Positions 1 through 12,500 of a stretch of 64,000 bases of DNA are shown here, in pieces; the stretch's first letter is position 1; every line of letters starts with the position of its first letter. Source of the stretch: Amyelois transitella (Eukaryota > Arthropoda > Insecta > Lepidoptera > Pyralidae); contig NC_083506.1 of the NCBI RefSeq assembly GCF_032362555.1, forward strand, positions 6,743,501 to 6,807,500. The letters run 5' to 3'. The translations under genes were made by a program, and so were the position numbers. Under the pieces are notes generated by a model. The model made no database searches and was not told the origin of the DNA. It saw only the letters and a program-made list of their open reading frames with translations.

Positions 1-59
1 ATAAAAAATAAATTCTGACAAGAACATTTAATATGACATTATTTTAATTTAATTTTCAT

Positions 60-216
60 TTCAATTTTAATTTTCATTTAATTTCAATTTTCTGTATTTT
101 TGCATGCCATGACTGGTTAAATGCGCGACATGTATATTCTTTGTAACACCTTTAATTGTACCGCATTTATAGCAAATAAAGTATTTGTATTTGTATTTGT
201 ATTTGTATTTGGAGGT
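60..216 (-). repeat. SINE-like repeat end with (GTATTT)n tract
   Basis: AT-rich sequence runs into five or so tandem GTATTT units (about 177-211) after an AATAAA-like stretch, the usual look of a retroposon tail. The tract reads as alternating Lys-Tyr on the minus strand, so the open frame there is low-complexity and not a gene. No body long enough to classify is visible. Confidence 0.45.
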
Positions 217-275
217 TACCATGTACAGAAAAATTACCTCATTTAATTTAATGCAAACCATGTTCACACGTAATA

Positions 276-1189
276 GGGTACCGGACAGTAATCGAAAAAA
301 AATCTAAGTTGTGTTTTAAAATAAAGTTTGTTATACAAGAACATCACATAATAAAGATTTTTAAGAAATAACAATGATTTATAATTTTAAATCAATAAAT
401 AAAGTTGCAAAAATCCAATATTTTTTATCTGTGCAGCGTAAGAACCCAAACACCAATCACAGTGAGTGACGTCATACGTAATGAGTGATAAGTAAACACC
501 ACTGCTTTATATGTTATTTCGAGTTATTCTACGATTTATTTGCATTTTTCTAAAAATATTTAATTGAAATTAGTTACGAATTGAAGGACTTTACTCATAA
601 CAGAAGTTGTCGCAAGTGCTTGAAGCCGCCTATCAAGCTTTTATCATGGAACAAGGTTACAAACCGACAATAGAAATCTCCCAAAAGATTGATATTTTCA
701 TGGTGGGCAGTTCCTTTGCCACTAATACCGACTTTTATTTGCTGAATTTAGCAATGTGGAAACATTTGTGTAAGTATTTCAACCTCTTTTTGTTTATCTT
801 AACAACAGAAATGATTGAAGAAATTACAAACGAAAACATAACCTAAAACTAGTTTCATTGTTTACAAAGTTATTTTCACATATTTTTTTCTATGATTTTA
901 AAGGTTAGATATTTATGGGTTTTGCATGTTTCTAGATCTGCGAGAAAATACTTTAATTATCCAAGCACTGATCACTTGTAATATGGCTTGTAGTTTGTTT
1001 TTCAAACATATGACGTCACGCGATCAGAATTGACGTAAAGTGCTGTTTTCGCGGCAATTTTAAATAAATTACGTTTTTCTCGTTTTTAAATACTCCAAAA
1101 GATTTATTTATTTAAAATAATATTTTTTATGGATATATAAATAAATAAAGATTATTTTTAAACACAATCTGAAAAGTTGTCCGGTACCC
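276..1189. mobile_element. Short DNA transposon or MITE with terminal inverted repeats
   Basis: The two ends are inverted copies: GGGTACCGGACA starts at 276 and TGTCCGGTACCC ends at 1189, each flanked by TA, which could be the target duplication. The ends extend into AT-rich subterminal sequence that is partly inverted too. Inside, a frame from the ATG at 646 to 846 encodes about 66 residues, and a good splice donor (GTAAGT) lies at about 770. I do not recognise the peptide. At 914 bp it is too short for an autonomous transposon. The superfamily is unresolved, because the TA flanks do not fit the three-base target of PIF/Harbinger. Confidence 0.55.
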
Positions 1190-1682
1190 TATTATGAATG
1201 ATTTTGTGTTTTTAAATATGTTATTGTTCATGTTAATTTGACACCACATGATCTATACTGCGTTGATAGCTTAAAGAGAAAATAATAGCTTTGATTGCGC
1301 AAGCAGCCTTTTTCATCCAGACCTTAAAAACCAGTTGAAGAAATTCGCCTTCGGCTATTTTACAAAGTGACACATTTCCTTTAAAGAAATGCTTGATATT
1401 ACACTAATATAACTTTTTGTAAGAAATTTGAAGATAAATCACAAGTCACCTAATAACATTTGGCCGTCGCCGCGCTTTCGCTGTCAATGTAATGAATTCA
1501 TAAAAGCAAATTAAACGCAAAACAAACATGTACAATGTCTGTCATACATAATTTGGATTTATTCTGGTACTAATAGTAAACATCGACAATCTTCATTAGA
1601 TAGGTACTTTCAATCTATATTTCATACTTTTAAACACCTTTTCACGTAAAAAATCAGATTCAGTTTATATATACATAGTTTT

Positions 1683-1944
1683 TCCCGTGACTTCGTCCGC
1701 GTTGAAAAGTTATTTTGGCCATCATTGAAGCCCTCAAGGATGAATAATTTTCCCAGTTTTTTTCACATTTTCCATTATATCTTCGCTCCTAATAGTTGCA
1801 GCGTGATGTTACATAGCCTAAAACCTTCCTCGATACATGGTCTATTCAACACAAAAATATTTTTTAAATTCGAACCAGTAGGTAGTTCCTGAGATTAGTG
1901 CATTCAAACAAACAAACTCTTCAGCTTTATAATATTAGTATAGA
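1683..1944 (+). repeat. Dispersed repeat, 'cttcgtccgcg' family, copy 1
   Basis: This block starts near CGTGACTTCGTCCGCG and ends near TATAATATTAGTATAGA. Related copies lie at 19900-20569 (minus), 23621-23890 (plus) and 51659-51945 (minus), sharing the 'cattgaagccctcaa' and 'aaacaaactcttcagcttta' segments. It looks like the 3' part of a retroposon family common in Lepidoptera. No coding capacity is seen. Confidence 0.7.
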
Positions 1945-1951
1945 CACATAA

Positions 1952-2105
1952 AATTGTCTTAATCTTTACGGGGTAGGCAGAGCCAACAGTCTTGAAAAGA
2001 CTGAAAGGCTACGTTAAGCCTTCTGTATGGCTTAATGATGGAATTGAGATTCAAATAGTGACGAGTTGCTAGCCCATTGCCTAAAAGAAGAATCGCAAGT
2101 TTAAT
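1952..2105 (-). repeat. Decayed copy of the (TATG)n SINE
   Basis: In reverse orientation this matches the central and 3' part of the SINE best seen at 40067-40338: 'ggcagagccaacagtcttgaaaagactg', then 'ttgagattcaaatagtga' and 'gttgctagcccat'. It has several substitutions and lacks the tail, so it is older than the copies at 19261 and 40067. Confidence 0.6.
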
Positions 2106-5100
2106 TGATTGACTTCTACAATCTGCATGGAAAGCGAAGCTGCTGACACACAGTATAAATTACTTTTGCTACCAAACCAGGAAAGAACCATAATTTTATA
2201 TTTATCAACTAGTTGACGCCCGCAACTCCGTCGTCTGACGTCTTGCTTGTTATACAAACAGACAGATTTTTTTTCCAAATTCATGCTTGGTTTCTATTTC
2301 TTCCACGATATATATATATATTTTTTTAAATATACTCAATGTACAGACAAATTTTTTTTCTGTTTTATTATTGTATTGAAGAAGGTTTTGAAACCCAATT
2401 TATATTTGTTATGGCTGCAAATCCACATTCCGTTGGTCAAAGGCATCAGTAATCTAAAAACAAAATTATTATTAATGATTGTTATTATTTAAGGAAAGAT
2501 TACATTAGATTTAAATGAAAGTTGCCAATATTTAGACCATAATGACAATTAAATAAGTAAAATAATCAAGGATAATCGTCTCCCTACGAATGGAAAGACA
2601 ATCCACAAATTTTTGTCTCGCTATCCATTTAAGACCCTAAATACTGCACCGCACCATTATATATCAAGTAGAAACACTTTCATACAATACAAAACAAGGT
2701 ATCGTACGAAACAATTTCAAAACAAGTAAAGATTGACATTACTTTTACCAATCTCAAACTTTATTTAACAGAGATTTAAGCAGATGAGGCTTGCTAAACA
2801 AAGATTGGCCGACACGCGCTACGGGACAAAAAATAATGCTTTTATCTCTTTCTGTTTTGGTGAAACTTGTAAATGTGTCCTTTTCTAATGTGAGTGAGGG
2901 AGAAATTGTTCAGCTGTCTATTCTATAGTTTTCTCTATCTACGTATACATTTGGTTGGATAGTGAACGAAACGAAGTGAAGTGAATGTGTATTGCAATTA
3001 TTTTAAAAGTATTTTAATGTCGGTCAGGCTGAAATTAACATATAATTGAAAAAACATTGGCATTTTTTTTGGTAATTATCACTATTATTTATAAAATGTT
3101 TGCTATGTATAAAATTAGAGAAAGTGATAGTTTTATTTCGTCAGTACCTACCTTACCCAGTTTGTTCTTGTTGTAGTAAGACTAGATTTCTCTTGCTTAC
3201 ACGTCATAAATATTTTCAGCAGTTTAACAGAATAATAAAAGAATCTTCCTGAACGCCGGAAAAGCAATAGAAATGTAATTTTAAATGAGCTTAAGTCGTC
3301 GTTTTCGGGTAGTATCTACTTGCTGTGTGTACCGGTGGTGGAATATTTTGGGTGAGTTTTGATGTTGTAGTACATAGTTTTGTGTTAATAATCTTTCTAT
3401 TCTTACAGACATTCAATTTTTATAATTAACCTTACATTGAAACCATAAAGATGATGATCTTTAATTAAGGTTTCTAGTAGATATGTTTACATGTAAATAA
3501 ATAAACAGGTCCTCTTCCCAACTAATATTATTAATGTTAATTTTTTGTTTGTTTTCTTTTCACGCGATAAGTACTGAACTAATCTACTTGAAATTTTGCA
3601 TATGCGTAATGAGAAGAGGTGGGAGTTTAACCAAAAAGCATATATTTTAATATTATTTAATTTACACACAAAATAAAATTAATTTATTCAAGCTATAATC
3701 GCTAACTACTAACACTTAAAATTTTAACACTGGGGCAATTTAATTTGATGGACTAGACCAATCTTTTAAAAAGATCATATTGTCCAATCATGAGCAAATG
3801 CGAAGTAACTCCAAATCGTAAAAAACATATGTTGTAAAAATAACAAGTTAAAAGTATCAGTAATTTTTATGTTGCTTACCGCAACTATTTTCAATGAACG
3901 AAAGCAACAAGAAAAGTTTGAAACTATTAATAGCACAAGATTTTTAATTAACCAAGTTTAAAAAAGAAAATAAGCAATTGAGCAGATAAGAAGAAGTACC
4001 TAAAAGAAAGCTAATCATTATAAGTAATTTCACAATGATATCTGGCAATCTTTTTAAGCTGTTGAGCCCACCTCTAATAGTGAATCTGAGTTTGAGTGTT
4101 GTAAAAACCAGGTAAAAACTATATTTACGGGGTATTTGCAAAAAACCTGCAGTCTTTCGTAGGCTGTGCTAAATTCACATGTGATGGTGCCACTAAATAG
4201 ACTCCACAATAATACTCCTCCGACATGATAATGTGTTGTGATGTGCTGTGTCAGAAATAGCCTGTTTATACATAGGTTTGTATTAATTGACAAAGTAACT
4301 AAAACTACTGATAGTAATATAATTTTATAAAATACTTATATTTATATAACAAACTTAATTAACCTAACACTGTTCTGTTCCCAACGGCAGCAATAAACTA
4401 TTCTTAGTTGATTTTATTTACAAATTCCTGCCATGTAATTAACCCTTTTTATTATATAAGTATATCACTTTAGGGCACTATAGGTCTTTAAATTGTACTC
4501 ATAGTTTATGTAAATTTCTATTTGTAAACGACTGTTTGTTGTCTAAATAAAGATAAATAAATAAATAAAACAAATCCATACATAAGTATAATGAAATAGT
4601 AACTGACAGATGTCTGTTCTTGAAAGATATTGAAAAAATTGAGTTATTCAGTCTGGTCTACCAAAGGGATCCACTTATAATAATTATTATAGCTTTTGTC
4701 TGGTCTGATCTATTCTAAAATTTATTAGTTTGGTATATTATTAGTTCAGTCAAGAAGAAGACATTAAATGAGAAAAAAATCAGTATGTTGTGTGAATATT
4801 ATAGTTATGTATATAAGTTTCTAAGATTCTGACTAGACAAGTTAAAATAAAATGAAAACAGAATTATAGTTTTTATTTCTCCAAACAGTGCTCAACTATT
4901 TTTCCTGAAAGAAACTGACCATTGATGATTTATTTCCCATGAACCCTGTGCCATATTGACAACATTGTGAACTTATTCAATTGTAGCTGATTGGTTACTT
5001 TCTAATTATTAGACAAAGCAGTAGTACCACACATATCTACTTAGTCTAACATTACTAAGCAATTAACTTTAATTTTGACACAAAAAATATTAAATTAATA

Positions 5101-5212
5101 AGTCATTTGTCGAAGACTAAAAAGGAGGCATGCGATACTTGTAAAAAATCGTAGGTATTAATTTTTTTTACTTTTACTTAATACGAGAGTGACTCAACGT
5201 ATTTACTTAATA

Positions 5213-6472
5213 CAAGGATGAATCCAAAAGTTCGTGGCCTCACCTAGAAAATAAAGAAGAAATATAAGAAGGGGTTAACGGCAAAGGAAATCCATGAAGA
5301 TATGGTTAACATATTAGAAGAATGTGCATGACAGAGCAGATCCTTCTAATGTGTTGAAATGAAATGAAATGAAATGAAATATTCTTTATTTACTTGAAAC
5401 ATGGTACAAATTGGCGTTAGAAAAATATGTGATCTTACATGTTCCGCCAGAAGTATGGCATGTAATGTTGATGTTAACCATATCTTCATGGATTCGTGTA
5501 GAAAAAAGTGGGTAGCTGAATTGATATGCGGACGGTAGAGAGACAATCCCAGTAGTGGTCGGCTATTAACTTCCACGACCCAGGAAAACGTGGATAAAAT
5601 TTGTGATCTTATATTAGGAGACCAAAGATTAGCTATTAAAATATTACTGAGATCACTGTCATAAGTAATGGACGAGTACAAAATATTATAACTCAAGAAT
5701 TAGATTTTCACAAGGTGTTGGCGAGATGGGTGCCGAGATTGCTTTCTGCTGACTAGAAAAGGGTTGGTTTCACCATTTCACGTGGTGAGAGAGTGAGTGT
5801 TTGGAGCTGTTTTGAGTCCGATCCTGACGATTTTTTGTCACGATTTGTAACTATGGATGAAAGATGGGTTCATCACGGCAACAATGGAAGCAGCAACAAT
5901 GGAAGCGGTCCGGTACACCGACTCCCAAGAAGGCAAAGGCAGTGTTGTCAACCAACAAAGTTATGGCATCTGTTTTTTGGGGTGCAGGGGGGGGGGGGGG
6001 GGGGGGGTTATATTGGTAGATTATTTACCAAAGGGTGAAACAATTTATTCTAAATATTACGAGATTTACACAATTAAGAGAAAAATAAAGGAAAAACGAC
6101 CGGGAATGATCAGTAAAAAAAATTGTTTCACCAGGACAATGTCCGCGTTCACACCTCAGCAGGTTGAATGAAATTCACAACTGTGGTTTCAAACTGCTGC
6201 CACACCCATCTTATTCGCCGGATGTGGCTCCGTCGGACTATCACCTCTTTCCAAATTTAAAAAACACTTGGAAGGATCAAAATTTTCTAATAATGACGAG
6301 ATGATAGCTGCGGTGGGCGAGTATTTTGACGACCTTGAGGAATCTTTTTTTTTTTCGAAGGTATTAATAAATTGCAGGAGAGATGGAGGAAGTGCATTGA
6401 ACTAAACGGTGATTATAAATAACAAAATATTTGTTATTTTGGTTAGGCCACGAACTTTTGGATTCACCCTCG
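5213..6472 (+). pseudogene. Decayed mariner-family transposon
   Basis: The ends are inverted copies of a mariner terminus (GTGAATCCAAAAGTTCGTGG-type) flanked by TA at 5211-5212 and 6473-6474. Between them are transposase remnants in several frames: an N-terminal helix-turn-helix piece (about 5245-5310), the region around WVPRLLSAD (about 5720-5755), the catalytic-block motif MDERWVHH (5854-5877) and a C-terminal stretch to about 6415. Stops and frameshifts break it throughout, so it makes no transposase. A run of 21 G (5987-6007) sits in the former reading frame. About 160 bp of foreign sequence, including (GAAAT)n, is inserted at about 5311-5471 and is bounded by an inverted 19-bp repeat (5292-5310 and 5472-5490). 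Confidence 0.8.
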
Positions 6473-6595
6473 TACAAAATTAGTTAATTAGATTTTTTTT
6501 ATTATTTCTTTCTTTTTAAAGGAAACTTATTTAAATAATATTTTTGCTTACTAGTTTCATTGAATTATTGTTTCATTTGCAGATAATATAAAAAA

Positions 6596-9500
6596 ATGGC
6601 ATCTGAAAAAGACCAAGTCATTCAAGCACTCAGAGCTACACTAATATCAGTCAAAGGAGCTCTTACGATAAAGCAATGCAATCGTAAGTATTTACTTGTG
6701 ATTATTGTTGCGTTGTTCTTTTGTCTAAGCTAATTCTAAATCCCTTAGTAGTTTTTGCAAGACCAAGTTTAGGCTGATATATATTTGTATGGTTTGGTAA
6801 TTGCACCTGGTCATGTTCATCAGTGTGCAATAAATAGTATTATCCCAACTTATATAATAAATGCGAAAATTAGTTAGTACTTATTACTTTTGGGTTATGT
6901 ATGTTAGTTTGATTGCTAACCGATGATTCTATGGTGAGGGATATCTGAAACCTGCATCATTCATTAACGAGGATGATGCTTTATTTTAGTTATTTATAGA
7001 TAAATTCACGGCTCTCGATTCATAAACGTTGATAAGGCTAATGCCTGGTTAACATTATTAACTGGTATGTATCTGAGTCTTATAAAATTTAAGTAAAGAG
7101 AATAGGTAATAAACTTTTTATTCATTCATTTGCAGGAGACTACCGCGAATTACAAGGAGAATTTATACCATTTAAAAAATTAGGATATCCATCGTTAGAT
7201 AAATTATTTTTAGATGTTCCCGGATTTAAAGTTACAAATTTAAATGGTGAATGGTTTGTGGATGCTATAGCAAGCCAAGAAACGCAACACATAGCTGATA
7301 TGGTGTCTCGTCAGAAATCGAGTAAGAAAGCAAACTTGAAATTGTCTCATCCAGTAAGTATTTATAGTCCCGAAGTTCTGGATTTGAAAATCATATTTAC
7401 AGGGTGAAGAAGTTCTAGTTCAAGTATACATATAATCTGGAAGCCAAAATACTAAATATTTTTTGCCCTTTCTTTTGTTCTGATAATTTGGTTCGGAAGC
7501 TGTTTCAGCGGGATTGTGGAATACAATCAAGGGCTAAAAAAACGTGTTTAGGAGATGGACTAGCAACCTGTCACTATTTGAATCTCAATTGCATTATCAA
7601 AATATCCAGGAGAATGTTGCATTTTGGTTGCATAACAGTAGGATAATATTTTAATTTTTAGAACCGCTTTCCTAAAAAGCAAGGATCATGGAGGAAACCT
7701 GTTCAATCTTCAACCTATGCCACAAACAATAATCAGTATTCAAACCAATACTACCGGGCAAAAAGCGGAACATCTTATAATCATAACTACAATGGAAATA
7801 AGGTATTCTCTTTTTATTTTATTGAAACTTTTTTAATCCGGGCGGTGATATCTTTAGAAATCACACTGTAGAAAGATAATGTTCATATATATTTAATTTC
7901 CTTAACCTTATGTAAAGTTAAAATTAATGGGGACACTGACTTTGTAGACAATGTGCATTCGTCCATGATTTAGGTTTAAGAGATCTATATTTATATATAG
8001 ACGTCCGATGAAAATGCTGCAGTGTAGTTTGTTCCGCCGCTTCTTCTACACATGCGCTTTGGAAGCGGTAGTAGTTATAATTAGATTTAAGTGATGTGAC
8101 GTCAATAATTGATACCTTGTATCCAATTTTGAAAATAAATCTATTCTATTCTATTATACTGAATGACTGACATTATAAACGCACTCCCAAAAACACTGGG
8201 TCTACAGATTTGAAATTTGGCCTGTAGGTTCTTTTTGTGGTCGCTACTTCTCTCTTTGGTGGTCTCCTCTGTTAAGAGAGGATTTTCGGAATTTTTGTGG
8301 GAAGGGAAATTTTCAGGATTTTCGCTATACGCAGGTGGAGCCTCGGGCACACCCTAGTTTATGTACATACATTTGACATCGCTTTAATTGGGTAAGGTAT
8401 CCGATTCATTTTGCACAGTTTTATTTATACAACTCTGATCCATCTGGTTAAAATTCCCTTTTAATAAGGCCATGAAGGTTAGGCCCCAGAGCACCTTAGA
8501 GGAATCCTGGCTCCTTTCCAGGTGGGCGTAACCTGCATAAACGCCAGAATGACCATGATGATGGCCAAAGGCAAAGAACTTCGCCGTGTTTATTTGTCAG
8601 TTCGCTGTAAAGTCTAGAATATTTTTTAAGGTATAACAAATTTGCGAAAGTATAAGGATAAAGTTGTATCTACCAAATATATTTTTTTGCAGTTCAACCC
8701 AAAATATAGCTACAAAACGAACGAAACGAAAAATTCATATCAACATTCAAAGCCTGTTACGAGATCTTTAAGCGACCACTCTGACAAAGCTGCAACGAAT
8801 ACCAATACGAAAAGTCACAATACTCAAAGTCGAGAATCGACAAATGAAGAAGTAGGCGTTGTAAGTATTAACTTTTTTGTTAAAAATGAAATTGAATGTG
8901 GCCGGTCGTGGCTTGTCATTATTTGCGAGACAGTTGCCTCTGCCACGTTAAGGATGAGGACATGATATGTTCAAATTAAAATGTTATATTTCAAACCGCA
9001 GGTCATAGCGTTAGTATACGAAAGACCTAACAAAACTATGTTAGTGATACATACATATCAATACCTACCTATAAAAATCAGTAGGTACATTAAATATATT
9101 CCCAAATAAATGATATGGGCGATTAAAGAGTACTATTTTTGGAATTTTTGTCGATTTATCTGTCTTATTACCGGAATAATATTCAACGGATTATAAAGCG
9201 CTTACCAGGTTGATTATATAAAATTACTAGCTGTCCCGGCAAACGTTGTTTTGCCATATATATTTTTTTTCTAGTTAAAAAAATGCTTAGAGTGGACAAC
9301 CCTTTACACTAAGGGGTATAAAAATAGATGTTGACCGATTCTCAGACCTACTCAATATGCTCATAAAATTTCATGAGAGTCGGTCAAGCCGTTTCGGAGG
9401 AGTACGGAATGAACATTGTGACACGAGAATTTTATATATAAGAAAAGCGATGTTAAAAGTCATGAATTTTAGTGTATTCAGAAATTATAGTTACATTTTT

Positions 9501-12500
9501 TTTTATCGAAGCCGCCAAAAGTTTATTACAACGATAAATTTAGTTTTTTTACAAAGGCAACGCATTGTTGTTTTGGGTCAATTGAAAAGTTATAATCTAT
9601 AATCTTTGAGTATGTCAAATTGTCTAGTACTGTTATATACTGTTTCTGTGATCTGGTCAAAGATTCGCGGGTTTTGGTTAAATTATCATTTGTTTGTTTA
9701 CTTCTTTTTCAGCTTAAACATTCCACACGTTCTGAGACTGATGTTAAACAAAGCAGTAAGATATCTGCATCACAGAGACTGTCTAATTTAAGAGATCGAC
9801 TTAATACTGTAGACCTTATACCATTGCAGTTACCAGCCGCAAATAATGAGTGTCTGGTGAGTTTACCTTTTTATTTTCACCGAAATAGGAACTATTTTCA
9901 TTTGAACCTCCCCAAACAAAAGTTTGTTGCAGCCTAAGAATAATATAAAGAAAAACATGTTATTGATTGTTATATTATCTAGCAATTAAATGTAGAAAAT
10001 TTATTATTTTCGTCTGTTTTAGATAAAATGATTTATTTCAAAAGAGTACTGTACTGACCGTACTGCGTTGTTGAAAAATGTGAAATAGCTCTTTATATTA
10101 ATCGAAATAACTAATAACGTTTGAAATAAGCTATAAAAGAAAGTTGTTCTGTGTAATATGACACTTTGAACACATTGTTTAATAATATTTATATATTAAT
10201 TATATATGTATTTTATATCTTTAGGAAAGTAGTGGCCCAGTTACAAGTGTGGTCCCTGCGCATAATCTAGAACCACCTCCAAATTCAACATCAGTGATAA
10301 AATTGGAGTGGACGTGTCGTAAACTGGGATTACCACAGCCGGTGTATAAGGTTTACGATATTCGACAAAAGTGTGAACCTGTCATTTATGACTGCACAGT
10401 TAAAGTGAGCTTGCCTACTGTTTATCTTCATGTACAGTACATCTAAATAGTTTTGTAGAATTGGTAATATAGTAAACTATATCATATTCATTTTGTTCGT
10501 ACGTAACGTATGCTGGCAACTTCTCTTTGTGGCCCAGTGAATATTACATTCCTTGAAAAATGTTTATTTTTCAAAAATATGAATAAATAAATATATTCTT
10601 TATACGGGGTAAACCCCACATAATTTTATTATTATATATTGATGGGCCCCAAAGTAAGTTCGGGAGTTGTGTTTTATATACTAATTTGACGATACTAGTA
10701 ATAGTATCGTACAGTATAGTATACTGGGGGTAGCCCTAGTACTACTAAATCCCACCACAGCCATGTACTAATGACTGTTTTCGAAGTTCTTATGCTCGAT
10801 GCTCTAACGGTGAGGAAAAATATCGTGAGGAAACTTGCACATTTAGGCAACTGGATTTGGAAATATGAGTACGGGTTTAGGTTTCCCTGCAATGATTGCG
10901 GAGGTCAGATGGAAGTTCCTTTTTGTAAAATCTGACTCATTCAATCTAGTATCCATGGTTAAGGGTGTACCCCGTGTTCCTCGCCAGGGTGGTGAGGGTG
11001 TAACAGGGACTATAGCAGGAGGAAAAAGACATATAAATAAATATCCAAGATCCTGGCCAATCAGAAAGTTATTTTCCATAACGACCTCGGGCCCAGGATC
11101 TTTGGTTTTGGGGCAAGAACATAAGCTGTTAAAAACGCAGAAATCTGAATAATTAGACTTAGACTTAGAATTTCATAACTATTTATCCAAAGGAATTTTA
11201 AATGTACAGTCTACTGGCAATCAAGTTACCCAAATTCACCGTTTAGAGATTGTATTACTTAATCAGTGACATTTATATAGGTGGGTGCGACGTACACTGC
11301 CTCTTCGTATCCCGATTCTTCCCCGTCTGAAGAGTTGGCGAAGGAAGTCGCGGCGGTGAAGCTGCTGGGCATGATGGAGGGCGCGGGCTCTGGCAACCTG
11401 CCCACCTCCGCGCCCGCCAGCGCGCTCGCGGGCCTCGTGCTGCTCGTGGCCGAGCACGAAGCGGGGCTGTGGGCCAACATGGTGCCGCATCTCTACAGGT
11501 AACACTAACACTGTAGACGGACTGCTAGGCTATCGCCAAAAATAAATAATTGTCTTAGGTTGTAAGTTTTTCCCTTGATACATTATTTTCAAAACTCTAG
11601 CTAAACGTGGCCTTCAAATCTTGTGTCATTTGACTCTGTCTACTTCTTAGTGTGATATACATATATTTATGTATCTAATGTATGTCTAGATACGGCTAAA
11701 GCTAGACGTAACTATGTGGGAATTAACCCAACAAGATCAAACAATGTCAGCGTCTATTGTTTTGTTCATGGTCCATGGAGTTAGAATACATGTCTTATTA
11801 TAACTCCAGAATCCCAGATACTTTATTATATTGCAACAAAATACATATTTGAAAATTTAATACTTGTTCCAGGCAAAAGTTTTCTGAAAATTTACCAAAA
11901 AACTGGCAGGAGCTCATTGAAAGTTGTCCGAAAATTATAAAAGATAGAGTTGTTAATGGGCTTTTAGTACTTCTTCCCAACAAAGAGGTGCGTATTTCAT
12001 TTTTTATGAGTATAATGTTATATGTTTTTTTATGTCTATGTCCTTCTCCACATTCCCGGAGAAGGACATAGGGTACTTTTCATCCCGGTAAAAACTTAGT
12101 ACATCCTACTACTATTATAAAGGCGAAAGTTTGTATGGATGTTTGTTACTCTTTCACGCAAAAACTACTGAACCGATTACCATGAAATTTGGTATGTAGG
12201 TAGCTGAAGACCCAGAATAACACATAGGCTACTTTTTATCCCAGAGTCCCCGCGGGATTGATAGGGTTTTCATGCGGACGAGTCGCGGGCAGCCTCTAGT
12301 ACATACATATAATCATGTCTATATCCCTTGCGAAATGGAGAGAGCCAACAGTTTTGAAAATACTGGGAGGCCACGTTCAGCTGTTTGGCTTACTGATAGA
12401 ATTGAGATTTATTTAAAGAGACAGGTTGCCCGTCGCCTTAAAGAAGAATCCCAAGTTTATAAGCCTATCCCTTAGTCGCCTTTTACGATATCCATGGGAA

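Larger units (their letters stand above)
1192..5212. other. AT-rich intergenic sequence upstream of Tdrd7
   Basis: I see no protein gene here. Two dispersed repeats (1683-1944 and 1952-2105) are listed separately. Around 3240-3352 a less AT-rich stretch ends in a splice-donor-like GGGTGAGT. It could be a non-coding first exon of Tdrd7, whose coding exon is preceded by an acceptor at 6582, but sequence alone cannot prove that. The remainder is low-complexity AT-rich DNA. Confidence 0.4.

Noticed and set aside
607-846. A small host gene
   Set aside because: The frame lies inside a TIR-bounded element, starts without ATG upstream of 646 and matches nothing I know.
5857-6171. Poly-glycine protein
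   Set aside because: The glycine run comes from the G21 tract inside a decayed mariner transposase.
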